A stretch of DNA of 37,736 nt from Rhodobacteraceae bacterium bin131 (GTDB lineage Bacteria; Pseudomonadota; Alphaproteobacteria; Rhodobacterales; Rhodobacteraceae): positions 1-37,736 of the forward strand of contig MPNP01000017.1 of the NCBI GenBank assembly GCA_002239085.1. Reading direction: 5' to 3'. The notes beneath the pieces are model-generated. The model worked only from the letters and a program-made list of their open reading frames with translations, searched no databases and had not been told where the DNA came from. A program made the position numbers and the translations under genes. Shown here one piece after another: positions 7,837 to 16,357 of this stretch; within the stretch, counting starts at the first letter, position 1; the number at the start of each line of letters is the position of its first letter.

Positions 7837-8772
7837 ATGTGTGGAATAGCTGGAATTATACATCGTGGTAAAACCTCAGAGGTAGGGGGGCAAATGACCG
7901 ACATGCTTCAAGCCCTCAAACACCGCGGCCCTGACTCAACTGGCTACGCGTTATACGGCGATATCATGAAAGATGATGTCATCATGCGCGTTAAAGTTGC
8001 AGAAAAAGAAGACATGGAAAATGGTCGTAAAATCAAGGACCAAATCCGCAAACGAATTGATTGGGTTGATTACATTATCACTGAGTTCGGCGCTAATATC
8101 AAAGACAAAGCTCAAACGACGGATTATGCCCTTCGATATTTGATTTCGGGTGAGGAAAATCTTCGAGAAATGGCCTTGGCAATTGAAGAATTAGATGCCG
8201 TTGAGATTTTATCTCTCGGGCGAGGTCTTGAATTGGTCAAGGATTTGGGGGATGCCGATGAGGTTGCCACAGACTACAAACTTAAATCATTCAATGGCAC
8301 TCATGGTATTGGACATACGCGGATGGCAACAGAGTCCGATGTTGATATACGCTCGGCTCATCCATACTGGGCATTTCCGTATAATGATATTTCGGTTGTA
8401 CACAACGGGCAAATTACGAATTATTGGATTATGCGAAGGGAAATGGAACGAAAAGGTCATCGTTTTGTTTCTAATTGTGACTCTGAATTACTGGCCGTTT
8501 ATACCGCCTATAATTTGACCCAAGGATTCTCGTTAGAAGAGAGCCTGAGAATGTCTATAGATGTCATTGATGGGGTTTTTACCTATCTCGTTGCAACACG
8601 CGATGAGCTGGGTATGGCCAAGGACACCATGGCAGCCAAGCCTCTGGTTCTGTATGAAAGTGATGACCTCATAGCAATGGCTTCGGAAGAAGTTGCCATT
8701 CGGTCCATCCTGCCCCAAGAAATTGACACCTATGATCCCTATGATGAGGAGGTGCGTGTATGGCACACTTGA
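7837..8772 (+). CDS. glxB: Glutamine amidotransferase class II subunit (GlxB/MgsA)
   Basis: An Ntn-type glutaminase of 311 residues with the catalytic Cys immediately after the initiator Met (MCGIAGII), followed by ALKHRGPDSTGYA (around 28-40), GHTRMAT and HNGQITNYW further along. In the glutamate-synthase-like Glx/Mgs enzyme it releases the amide nitrogen or methylamine from glutamine or gamma-glutamylmethylamide. It is the first of three split GltB domains encoded consecutively. AAAGGA precedes the ATG. Its last 13 bp overlap the start of glxC, whose GAGGAGG ribosome binding site lies inside this gene, indicating translational coupling. Confidence 0.9.
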   Translation: MCGIAGIIHRGKTSEVGGQMTDMLQALKHRGPDSTGYALYGDIMKDDVIMRVKVAEKEDMENGRKIKDQIRKRIDWVDYIITEFGANIKDKAQTTDYALRYLISGEENLREMALAIEELDAVEILSLGRGLELVKDLGDADEVATDYKLKSFNGTHGIGHTRMATESDVDIRSAHPYWAFPYNDISVVHNGQITNYWIMRREMERKGHRFVSNCDSELLAVYTAYNLTQGFSLEESLRMSIDVIDGVFTYLVATRDELGMAKDTMAAKPLVLYESDDLIAMASEEVAIRSILPQEIDTYDPYDEEVRVWHT

Positions 8773-9629
8773 CAGATGCTGAATTAAAACAATTGACCCA
8801 GGAGGACAGGGTCAAAATCCTTGGTATGACCACGGAGCAATTAACGGGTCGGACAATGGCCATTGAGTTTAGTCCCGATGAGGAAACTCGCTTCCAATAT
8901 CCATGGGCTCCCGATGTTGATTATAATAAGCGGACTGAGATTGACGCTGACCATAAGTCCACGTCTGAAGTCAATCATGCAATTCGTGAGCAAATGGCCG
9001 CGGGTTATGGCACCATAGTCATCAAGAATCCAAGAGGTAAACACTCACTAGGAGTAGGAATACTGAGCCGCTTGAATTTAATTTTTGAAGGTTCGTTAGG
9101 ATACTTTGGGGTCGGTTTAATTGATGGCCCAAATGTCAGAATCAACGGTCGTGTCGGTTGGTCATGTGGTGAAAATATGATGTCGGGTACCATCATTATT
9201 GAGAAAAATGCCGGATCAACCTTTGGAGCCGCTATTCGTGGGGGTGACTTGGTCTGTAAGGGGTCCGTCGGCTCTCGTACCGGCATTGACATGAAAGGCG
9301 GAACCATCATCGTTGGTGGTGATACGGGAGCATTATCGGGCTTCATGATGCAACGAGGCCGGATGGTGATTTGCGGTAATGCCGGTAAAAACCTTGGTGA
9401 CTCAATGTATGATGGAACCATTTACGTTGGTGGAGAAATAAAAAGTCTCGGGGTTGATGCTGTTCCGACAGAGCTGACCCAGCTTGATAAAGACTGGTTG
9501 AACCGCAAACTTAATATCTATGGCATGCAACCTGAAAAAGGGGTTGAGCACTTCACAAAAATTGTTGCCGGCAAGCAGTTGTGGAATTACGACAATTTAG
9601 AGCCAACCGAAAAGAAACTCATCCTTTAA
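8760..9629 (+). CDS. glxC: Glutamate synthase GXGXG-domain subunit (GlxC/MgsB)
   Basis: A 289-residue protein whose C-terminal two thirds form the right-handed beta-helix of the GltB GXGXG domain; repeated turns such as GRVGWSCGENMMSG, GSTFGAAIRGGDLVCKG, GTIIVGGDTGALSG and GNAGKNLGDSMYDGTIYVGG are visible. The first ~75 residues are a charged extension including a TEIDADHKSTSEVNHAIREQ stretch. This domain holds the ammonia tunnel together in glutamate synthase; here it is a separate subunit between glxB and glxD. The start overlaps glxB by 13 bp and follows a strong GAGGAGG. Confidence 0.9.
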   Translation: MAHLTDAELKQLTQEDRVKILGMTTEQLTGRTMAIEFSPDEETRFQYPWAPDVDYNKRTEIDADHKSTSEVNHAIREQMAAGYGTIVIKNPRGKHSLGVGILSRLNLIFEGSLGYFGVGLIDGPNVRINGRVGWSCGENMMSGTIIIEKNAGSTFGAAIRGGDLVCKGSVGSRTGIDMKGGTIIVGGDTGALSGFMMQRGRMVICGNAGKNLGDSMYDGTIYVGGEIKSLGVDAVPTELTQLDKDWLNRKLNIYGMQPEKGVEHFTKIVAGKQLWNYDNLEPTEKKLIL

Positions 9630-9647
9630 CGTTAGGAGAAAACGACA

Positions 9648-11009
9648 ATGTTGGATAGCTCAGGAACGAATAGCCCCGCAATGAGGGATCGCTACAATTT
9701 AGGGAATTCCTTTGTGTTCACCCCGCAAGTGATTGACGATATTCATGTCAAAGCAGAGTTGGGGCGCTATCGCATGCGGGGATTTTCACTCTTTAAAAAG
9801 ATTCCTCACTGGGACGATTTAACGATTCTACCGGGAACCTTAACGCGCTTTGTGATTGAGGGATATCGTGAAAAGTGTCTGACCAAGACTGTGGTTGGAC
9901 CTCGGGCAAAAAAACCATTAGAGCTGGATATTCCAATTTATGTTACGGGTATGAGTTTTGGTGCTTTATCCTATGAGGCTAAAACCGCTCTTGCTCGTGG
10001 GGCCACGATGGCCGGAACCGCAACCTGTTCGGGCGAAGGGGGTATGATTCCTGATGAACGGCGCTATTCGTCAAAATGGTTTTACCAATGCATTCAATCA
10101 CGCTATGGATTTAATCCGCACCATCTCGTTCTTGCCGATGGCTGTGAGTTTTTTATTGGTCAAGGGTGTAAAGTCGGTCTCGGCGGCCACCTAATGGGGC
10201 AAAAAGTTACCGATCAAGTTGCGGAAATGCGATCTCTTCCCGCGGGCATTGATCAACGCTCCCCAGCCCGGCATCCAGACTGGCTCGGACCCGATGACCT
10301 CGCTTTGAAAATCCGAGAAATCCGGGAAGTCACTGATTGGCAGATACCCATTCAACTCAAACTCGGTGCCGCCCGTGTCTATGATGATGTTCGAATGGCG
10401 GTCAAGTGTGACCCTGATTCGATCTACATTGATGGTATGGAAGGGGGCACCGGCGCTGGCCCTCACTTGGCTACAGAAGATACAGGTATTCCTGGTATAG
10501 CCGCGATTCGTCAAGCTCGTAAGGCAATTGATGACTTGGGAATGCGCGATAAAATCAGTCTTATCTATGCCGGTGGAATTCGTAACGGAGCTGATGTCGC
10601 CAAAGCGATTGCCTTGGGTGCCGATGCGATTGCCATTGGGCACTCCGTTATGATGGCATTGAACTGCAATAAAGACATCCCGGAAGCTAATTTTCCAGAA
10701 GAAATGGGTGTTGAAGCAGGTTACTGCTATCATTGTCACACCGGCCGATGTCCAGTTGGCGTTGCAACACAAGACCCGGCTCTTCGTTCACGACTTGATC
10801 CCGACGAGGCCGCAGAGCGAGTCTATAACTTTTTGCATACCCTAACCATTGAAGCCCAGCTCTTTGCAAGAGCATGTGGCAAAACAAACATTCACTCACT
10901 TGAAGTCGAGGATCTAGCTGCACTTACGATGGAAGCCTCAGCAATGGCAGGAGTTCCGCTTGCTGGAACCAATTATACAGTTGGGGTTGAAGATTATCAC
11001 CACCTTTAG
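9648..11009 (+). CDS. glxD: FMN-binding glutamate synthase-like subunit (GlxD/MgsC)
   Basis: The 453-residue catalytic subunit of a split GltB, with the FMN-binding (beta/alpha)8 barrel: VTGMSFGALSYEAK (around 103-116), the IDGMEGGTGAGPHL phosphate-binding loop (264-277), YAGGIRNGADVAKAIALGADAIAIG, and the iron-sulfur Cys cluster in YCYHCHTGRCPVGVATQ. It performs the reductive condensation of amine with 2-oxoglutarate, giving glutamate or, in the Mgs enzymes, N-methylglutamate. TAGGAG precedes the ATG, 18 bp after glxC. Whether methylamine or ammonia is the natural substrate cannot be read from motifs. Confidence 0.9.
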   Translation: MLDSSGTNSPAMRDRYNLGNSFVFTPQVIDDIHVKAELGRYRMRGFSLFKKIPHWDDLTILPGTLTRFVIEGYREKCLTKTVVGPRAKKPLELDIPIYVTGMSFGALSYEAKTALARGATMAGTATCSGEGGMIPDERRYSSKWFYQCIQSRYGFNPHHLVLADGCEFFIGQGCKVGLGGHLMGQKVTDQVAEMRSLPAGIDQRSPARHPDWLGPDDLALKIREIREVTDWQIPIQLKLGAARVYDDVRMAVKCDPDSIYIDGMEGGTGAGPHLATEDTGIPGIAAIRQARKAIDDLGMRDKISLIYAGGIRNGADVAKAIALGADAIAIGHSVMMALNCNKDIPEANFPEEMGVEAGYCYHCHTGRCPVGVATQDPALRSRLDPDEAAERVYNFLHTLTIEAQLFARACGKTNIHSLEVEDLAALTMEASAMAGVPLAGTNYTVGVEDYHHL

Positions 11010-11018
11010 GAGAGACTA

Positions 11019-11432
11019 ATGGCTGAAACTAAGTACAAAGGAACAGAGATTTCTGATGTCGATCGCTTTATCAAGGATAAAGATGGTTTAGAGTCGGACC
11101 GGGAGGTTGAGATTGGCCAACATATTGGCTACCGCTATGATGTTAATTTAGTTCCTGACTACAATCACCTGACTCCATTTTTGGCTCAATATATTGAAGT
11201 GATGGGCTGGGATGATTTGAATTGGCTTGAAGATGTTCACATGGGCTATGAAGATGGTCGTCCGGCAGTTTTTGATCGCAATATTAATGGTTGGGTCAGG
11301 GTTCCTGAATCGATTGATCTTCCAGATAATCAGCAAGATCGCGATATGATTGCCAGAGAATTGCTGATTAAATTTCAAATGTCGGATCGTCATCCTCTGG
11401 TTATGCTTCGCAAAGCCTACATGAAATTTTAA
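11019..11432 (+). CDS. Conserved hypothetical protein of the Glx cluster (137 aa)
   Basis: A small acidic soluble protein without membrane segments or a recognised domain. It starts 9 bp after the glxD stop behind a TAGGAGAG ribosome binding site and ends 2 bp before the nitrilase gene, so it is firmly inside the operon. Notable segments are HLTPFLAQYIEVMGWDDLNWLEDVH around 48-72 and a C-terminal REL-LIKFQMSDRHPLVMLRKAY. It might be an accessory or assembly subunit of the Glx enzyme; that rests on position only. Confidence 0.7.
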   Translation: MAETKYKGTEISDVDRFIKDKDGLESDREVEIGQHIGYRYDVNLVPDYNHLTPFLAQYIEVMGWDDLNWLEDVHMGYEDGRPAVFDRNINGWVRVPESIDLPDNQQDRDMIARELLIKFQMSDRHPLVMLRKAYMKF

Positions 11433-11434
11433 GA

Positions 11435-12268
11435 ATGGTCAAAATTGCCTGCTTACAGGTTTCTCCGCGTCCCTGTTTTGCAAGCGCATGGGAGGAAATC
11501 AATTCATATCTCAATCACGCGATTGACCATTCCGCGCAGTTTATATTATTACCTGAATACTGTGGTGGATTGAAAACCGAAAACGGTTTATTGAAACCCC
11601 CGGCTGCATTGGAAGATGATCATCCTATATTGGCTAAACTTATTGCTGTCGCCAGAGAGAATAGAGTTTGGGTTCTCATTGGTTCAATCGCTGTCAACCA
11701 TGGAGAGTTGATCAAAAACAGATCGTATTTAATCAACGATCACGGCCAAATACTGGCTCGATATGACAAGATACATCTTTTTGACATTCAGTTATCTGAA
11801 AAGCAAATATACCAAGAAAGTGCAGTCGTTGATCCGGGAAGTGAAGCCGTGGTGGTCGACACATGTATTGGTCAACTCGGAATGTCGGTGTGTTACGATC
11901 TTCGGTTTCCCCAGTTATATCGAACGATGTGTCAAAGAGGTGCCCAAGTCTTGACTATTCCTGCAGCGTTTCTCAAGAAAACCGGTGAGGCTCATTGGCA
12001 TGTTCTCAATCGGGCCCGAGCCATAGAGAATGGTGCGTATGTTATTGCCCCTTGTGCCGTTGGTCCAATTCCAGGAGGTGGTCATTCCTACGGACACACT
12101 TTGGTCGTAGATCCTTGGGGTAAAGTCGTTATGGACGGTGGCAATGAACCGTGTGTAAAGTTTGCTCATATTGACACTAACCTTGTGAATCAAACACGTC
12201 ATCGCATTCCAAGTTTGCGCCATGACCGTGATTATAATTGCACGGTTATTGACCTCCCGGTAGAATAG
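11435..12268 (+). CDS. Carbon-nitrogen hydrolase (nitrilase superfamily, omega-amidase-like)
   Basis: A 277-residue amidase with the nitrilase Glu-Lys-Cys triad: Glu41 in ILLPEYCGG, Lys112 in ARYDKIHLFDI and Cys153 in MSVCYDLRFPQLYR. The last motif is like that of the NIT1/NIT2 branch, which hydrolyses alpha-keto-glutaramate or deaminated glutathione. In an amide-metabolising cluster it could hydrolyse 2-oxoglutaramate or another glutaryl amide back to a carboxylate and ammonia or amine; this is inferred. It begins 2 bp after the preceding stop with only AAG as a ribosome binding site, so it may rely on coupling. Its stop overlaps the next start (TAGTG). Confidence 0.85.
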   Translation: MVKIACLQVSPRPCFASAWEEINSYLNHAIDHSAQFILLPEYCGGLKTENGLLKPPAALEDDHPILAKLIAVARENRVWVLIGSIAVNHGELIKNRSYLINDHGQILARYDKIHLFDIQLSEKQIYQESAVVDPGSEAVVVDTCIGQLGMSVCYDLRFPQLYRTMCQRGAQVLTIPAAFLKKTGEAHWHVLNRARAIENGAYVIAPCAVGPIPGGGHSYGHTLVVDPWGKVVMDGGNEPCVKFAHIDTNLVNQTRHRIPSLRHDRDYNCTVIDLPVE

Positions 12269-12849
12269 TGAATGATTTGCCAGGGTACACGCAACCGTCC
12301 AGCGGTCAACAATTACGCAAAGAGTTTTTGAAATGGCAATGTCGGGTAAGGCAGATAATTATCCGTGAACATAGCGGCCAGCCCGATGAGTCAATAACAC
12401 CTGAAGTTAGTTTTTTTCAGGAGTCGCGAAAAAGTTTCAGGTGTGTGACGGTTCTCAACCGCAATTTGAGTCAATCTGTCAATCAAGAATTAATCCACAT
12501 GAATAAAGCCAATCATGACTTGATTAAGCGGCGCGAAAAAGCCATTCAATTCTTTGGCGAGCGTTATTACCAGAAACCTGATTGGTTTTCTGACATTCTC
12601 ACGTCAACATTTGTAACAGGGTCGGAAAGGTATCAGTCTTTAGTTGCAGAAAAGCGATGTATGCTTCAATTCAATGCGTTTAACCACGAATTTAATCTCG
12701 CATGTCGAATTAAAGTGTATCAACCCAATGAGCATAGCTGGCAAGCTACCTACTGGCATAACTTACTCTACAACCCCTACCTTCTCCCAACCATTGCAGT
12801 GATCGGGTTCGTGCCTGATTGGGACAGTTCGTATTTTTCAGGGAATTGA
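12268..12849 (+). CDS. Conserved hypothetical protein, coupled to the amidase (193 aa)
   Basis: A 193-residue protein starting at a GTG that overlaps the amidase stop codon (TAGTG), so translation is probably coupled. Visible segments are LRKEFLKWQCRVRQI near the N-terminus, QATYWHNLLYNP around 158-169 and a C-terminal VIGFVPDWDSSYF. I recall similar conserved proteins in alphaproteobacteria but cannot name a function. No signal peptide or membrane helix is evident. It is the last gene of the nitrogen operon; the next gene is on the opposite strand. Confidence 0.7.
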   Translation: MNDLPGYTQPSSGQQLRKEFLKWQCRVRQIIIREHSGQPDESITPEVSFFQESRKSFRCVTVLNRNLSQSVNQELIHMNKANHDLIKRREKAIQFFGERYYQKPDWFSDILTSTFVTGSERYQSLVAEKRCMLQFNAFNHEFNLACRIKVYQPNEHSWQATYWHNLLYNPYLLPTIAVIGFVPDWDSSYFSGN

Positions 12850-12983
12850 AGAGTTCAGAGTTTCTCAAAATTAAGTTAAAAATGTCTATGATTGGTTCGT
12901 TGACAGATTGTGATCAATCGAGTCAGGAAATGACCAAGCGGGTGCATTATACTGGGATTGATATTGGCTTGGTTAAAGCTGTT

Positions 12984-13005
12984 GCGGGCACGCGATGGTG
13001 CCCGC
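12984..13005 (-). terminator. Hairpin downstream of the DUF1127 gene
   Basis: GCGGGCAC (12984-12991) pairs exactly with GTGCCCGC (12998-13005) around a 6-nt loop. It sits 14 bp past the stop of the minus-strand DUF1127 gene and 135 bp past the plus-strand operon end, so it may serve both. The following minus-strand bases are only mildly T-rich. Confidence 0.5.
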
Positions 13006-13018
13006 CCAGATCATTGCT

Positions 13019-13237
13019 TTAGTTTTTGTGGACAAATCCTTTGACGGCTTCACGAATGTTACCACGGTGGAGTCCCACATCGGCCAGCTCACGGTCGGAG
13101 AGTTTTTCAAGCTCTAAAACAGTTTTGCGAGCGATAAAGTAGTGTTGAATTGTCATTAGTGAGTTCTTCAAGGAAGAGGCTAATGAAGAGAAAAAGCCAG
13201 AGCTTTGAGAAGCGAATCGATGATCCATTATTGCCAT
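13019..13237 (-). CDS. DUF1127 (YjiS-like) small protein
   Basis: A 72-residue protein with the DUF1127 signature in its C-terminal half: ARKTVLELEKLSDRELADVGLHRGNIREAV (about 36-65). Members are small basic proteins common in alphaproteobacteria; some bind RNA and affect sRNA turnover or phosphate and nitrogen responses. The N-terminus is Ser-rich and variable. AAAGGA precedes the ATG. It stands alone between the nitrogen operon and amt. Confidence 0.85.
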   Translation of the reverse strand: MAIMDHRFASQSSGFFSSLASSLKNSLMTIQHYFIARKTVLELEKLSDRELADVGLHRGNIREAVKGFVHKN

Positions 13238-13534
13238 TGTTTTATTCCTTTAAAAGAGAAAGATTAATTGGTGTTGCGAGTGATTTGGGGTGTTGTGATG
13301 GAATCGCAATACCACGTTTTAGCAATCCGAAAATGCAATAAATGCAATGCTCAACAATGCCTGTATTAAGGAGAAGAAAACCGAATGTTAAAGCATGGGG
13401 AATGCTGGTAGAAATGTTGCGTTTTCAGGTTTTAGCCGGATTGGTTGAAAACAGAAAACCGTTCACTTGCAAAGCACCAGCAGTCGGTAATAATCAGGGC
13501 TTGAATTTAATATGGGGAGGCGATGAACGAAGAG

Positions 13535-13560
13535 AATGACCCGGCAAGTGCCGGGTCATT
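13535..13560. terminator. Strong GC-rich hairpin
   Basis: AATGACCCGGC (13535-13545) pairs perfectly with GCCGGGTCATT (13550-13560) around a 4-nt loop. There is no long T-run on either side. It lies in the 398-bp gap between the DUF1127 gene and the amt unit and may act as a bidirectional transcription barrier. Nothing else was seen in this gap. Confidence 0.45.
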
Positions 13561-13596
13561 CAGGAGGCGAAAATAATCACCAATGGTGAATAAGAA

Positions 13597-13617
13597 GGGT
13601 GCTCTTGGGAAGCACCC
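13597..13617 (-). terminator. Terminator-like hairpin of the amt unit
   Basis: GGGTGCT and AGCACCC form a 7-bp stem with a 7-nt loop, 18 bp past the stop of the small membrane-protein gene. On the minus strand it is followed by TTCTTATT, consistent with a weak intrinsic terminator. Confidence 0.5.
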
Positions 13618-13634
13618 ACATGACCAGTTGTACT

Positions 13635-13853
13635 TTAATGGTCGTACTCGATGGCCTTTTTTATAGACTTACTATTCCCATACTTCTTAATTTTCTCTTC
13701 TTGGCGATTGAGTTCCATCTTGAAGCAGACAATGTGCCACCAAATCCAAAATACCAACCCAATAATCAGAAAAAGAAACTCCAATCCTTGAAAGGGATAG
13801 ATGGCGCCAACACCGGCCAAGTCTAAAGCCCAACTTGAGATACCTGTTGTCAT
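13635..13853 (-). CDS. Small single-helix membrane protein downstream of amt
   Basis: A 72-residue protein with one long hydrophobic segment (about residues 22-45, with LEFLFLIIGLVFWIWWHIVCF) followed by a charged cytoplasmic-type tail (KMELNRQEEKIKKYG). It starts 16 bp after the amt stop with GGGAG well placed before the ATG, so it is expressed with amt. I recall small membrane proteins in this position next to amt in other marine alphaproteobacteria, but have no verified family. A role as an Amt accessory subunit is plausible and unproven. Confidence 0.7.
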   Translation of the reverse strand: MTTGISSWALDLAGVGAIYPFQGLEFLFLIIGLVFWIWWHIVCFKMELNRQEEKIKKYGNSKSIKKAIEYDH

Positions 13854-13869
13854 AATGATTTACTCCCAA

Positions 13870-15231
13870 TTATTTGTTACTAGCCATGGCTAATTCAGCT
13901 TCCTTGACCTCATTTGCCGCGGCTTCTTCTTCCAACGCGGTGCCGAAGTCAAGTCCCATTAATTCAATATCTTTGGGAATTCTTAATATGCCAAATGAAT
14001 GTAAAATCCTTGATGCAATGTATCCAGGCAAGAATCCAAGAACACCGAACATAATGATCGCTCCGATAAAGTTGCCAAGTGGATTAATCGTGGCATAGCC
14101 TTCATAGGGCGAACTTGGATGACCCCAGAGTACAAAACCACAAATGACAAGGCCAATAAATCCAGCGTACCCATGAACGGCAACGGCACCAACGGCATCA
14201 TCTATCTTGAACTTATTTTCTACCCAGAAGTGCAGTTTGTAAGCTAGGTAAGTTCCCACACCACCGATAATCAAGGCCTGAATGGGGTGATATAGATCAT
14301 TACCAGCCGAGGCCGTAATAATTCCGGCTAAGCCGCCTGAATACGTCCAGAATGCGTTTCCTTTGGAAACAAAATATCCCATCATCATACCACCTGATAA
14401 TGACATCAAGAAGTTAAATGTGATTGCACCTAAAGTAGTCGGAGTGAGATAAATTGTAGTTGCGGTCCACGTTTCACCGGTAATTTCGCCACCAATCCCG
14501 CCAGGATCAATCAATGGAACGTTGCAGGCAACATAAAAGCCCCAAAATCCGGTGTAAATCAAAAACAGGCCAACACATACGAGCCACGGATTATGAGGTA
14601 ATATATCCCGTGCTTTGCCGTCTGCGGCGAATTTACCAAGCCGCGGACCGAGCACTACAAGCACTCCTAGTGCGAATCCTCCGGCTATCGCATGAATGAC
14701 CCCACTTGCATAGGCATCGTGATAACCGAGAATCTGTACCATCCATCCGCCATAGTGCCACCCCCAAGAGGCATCAATAATCCATGCTCCAGAGCCAATA
14801 AGCACGGCAAGTATCCAAAATGCTCCCGAGTTTATGCGTTCAATCACTGAGCCTGAAACTATTGAAGCAGCAGTCCAAGAAAACAATAAAAAGGCAGCCC
14901 AAAATACCCCTGTAATGCGGTCACTTAAATTTGTTCCCATCGTATCGGACAGGGGCGAATTGGCACTCGCTGCTTCCCATTCAATCCCGCCTGTAATCCA
15001 TGGACCATTAGGCAATGCCCAATACAACCACCAACCAAAGAAAAAGAAGGTGATGGTTACCAATGGGATCAACATCGAATTCTTTAATAAGGTGTGCATA
15101 TGGTTGCGGCGGCGACTCGCACCGACCTCATACATGCAAAACCCAACATGGATCAAAAACATCAATGCCACAGTCAACCAATAGTAAAACTCGGTAAAGA
15201 CTGTAGTCAGTGCATCAAGATTACTACCCAT
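13870..15231 (-). CDS. amt: Amt-family ammonium transporter
   Basis: A 453-residue polytopic inner-membrane channel of the Amt/Mep/Rh family with about eleven hydrophobic segments. The twin pore histidines are visible in YASGVIHAIAGGFALG and DAVGAVAVHGYAGFIG. It imports ammonium, and some family members take up methylammonium, which fits the neighbouring GlnT/Glx cluster. I prefer the ATG at 15231, with GGAG 10 bp upstream, over a TTG two codons earlier. The C-terminal tail is long and acidic (EEEAAANEVKEAELA), unlike typical short Amt tails. No glnB/glnK gene is adjacent; a small membrane protein is co-transcribed instead. The 264 bp upstream hold no other gene. Confidence 0.92.
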   Translation of the reverse strand: MGSNLDALTTVFTEFYYWLTVALMFLIHVGFCMYEVGASRRRNHMHTLLKNSMLIPLVTITFFFFGWWLYWALPNGPWITGGIEWEAASANSPLSDTMGTNLSDRITGVFWAAFLLFSWTAASIVSGSVIERINSGAFWILAVLIGSGAWIIDASWGWHYGGWMVQILGYHDAYASGVIHAIAGGFALGVLVVLGPRLGKFAADGKARDILPHNPWLVCVGLFLIYTGFWGFYVACNVPLIDPGGIGGEITGETWTATTIYLTPTTLGAITFNFLMSLSGGMMMGYFVSKGNAFWTYSGGLAGIITASAGNDLYHPIQALIIGGVGTYLAYKLHFWVENKFKIDDAVGAVAVHGYAGFIGLVICGFVLWGHPSSPYEGYATINPLGNFIGAIIMFGVLGFLPGYIASRILHSFGILRIPKDIELMGLDFGTALEEEAAANEVKEAELAMASNK

Positions 15232-15495
15232 AATCAATCACTCCAACCTAAGTTTTTATTTTGAAGAAGCATACCCAGTCAAGACCAAGAATTACGAAAT
15301 GAAAACGGCCTGAGCACGCCTCTATGTTCACGCCTCAAAAGTCCACTTCATAACGAATTAAAATCATTGTAAAGTAACAGATTTGTGAATTAATGGAATC
15401 AATTACATTACTTGGTTTTGTAAATCAAGCATGAAATTAAAAAAAGCGGTTTAAAGAAAAGCTGCAAAATTCAATTAATGAGTGTCTGCAAGGAT

Positions 15496-16230
15496 TTAAT
15501 TTGGTCTATGATTGTCAAAAAACTTTTCTACATCTAGCGAGAATTCATGCATATCATTAAAGACTAAATCAAATGTTGGCATGTGAGCAGGAACTTTTGT
15601 TGCACCATAACCTTTTTCACCAGAGCGGCGATATATTCGACAGTTACTCAAACTGAGTTGGTTGGCTGGCAAATGATCATGGAATAAGCTTTCAGCCACA
15701 TGAAGCACCTCACTTTTCGCAATTCCATCTTTGGAAAGTTCTTTAAGAGCATAATTAAAATTGTGCAAATCTGGCTTGTAAGACCCAATTGTCTCGGCGG
15801 TGAATTCATAATCAAATGTAATATTGAGATTACATTGTGACCTTTGGAAATTGGCATTGTCAACATTGGAAAGAATGGCGAGCTTGAAATGCTTTTGTAA
15901 TTTTTGTAAAGCTTCAGTTGAGTCATCAAATACGGGCCATTCCCCTACAGAGTTGCCATACTCAGTGCTTTTCATTGGATTGTATTTCACATTAAATTTT
16001 TGGGCCATTGCTTCATAAACCCGACTCAACAATTCCGAATACTTCATTGATGGGTATTGTTGTTGAAAGTTGGCCTCTATTTGCGCGTGAGCTTCTAATA
16101 AGGCATTGCGTGATAGTTCATAACTGGAGTTTTCATTGAAAATTGAAAGGGAATTAACAATTCCGCTCTCCCAGTCAACTAAAGTTCCATAGCAGTCAAA
16201 TGTTAACACTTTTAATTTGGAATAATCCAT
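15496..16230 (-). CDS. Haloacid dehalogenase type II-like hydrolase (HAD superfamily)
   Basis: A 244-residue HAD hydrolase. Motif I, with the nucleophilic Asp12, reads LTFDCYGTLVDWESGI, typical of type II 2-haloacid dehalogenase relatives. Motif II is the LAILSNVDN stretch and the later EVLHVAESLFHDHLPA segment fits the C-terminal motif. The substrate could be a 2-haloacid or a phosphorylated metabolite; motifs do not decide. I chose the ATG at 16230 because AAAGG lies just upstream; an ATG at 16263 has none. It is a single gene, divergent from the CDGSH gene. Confidence 0.82.
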   Translation of the reverse strand: MDYSKLKVLTFDCYGTLVDWESGIVNSLSIFNENSSYELSRNALLEAHAQIEANFQQQYPSMKYSELLSRVYEAMAQKFNVKYNPMKSTEYGNSVGEWPVFDDSTEALQKLQKHFKLAILSNVDNANFQRSQCNLNITFDYEFTAETIGSYKPDLHNFNYALKELSKDGIAKSEVLHVAESLFHDHLPANQLSLSNCRIYRRSGEKGYGATKVPAHMPTFDLVFNDMHEFSLDVEKFFDNHRPN

Positions 16231-16357
16231 ATAAATACCTTTAGTTCTAGATGTACTCAACAAACTGACTTAAGTTGGAAAAATTATTTAACATTTAACA
16301 CTGAAATTAACTAGAATTAACCAACCAAAATCAACAAAATAATCTATGGAGCCAATT

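Noticed and set aside
13535-13617. Two adjacent hairpins considered as a repeat or CRISPR-like array
   Set aside because: The hairpins differ in sequence and occur once each; terminator function is simpler.
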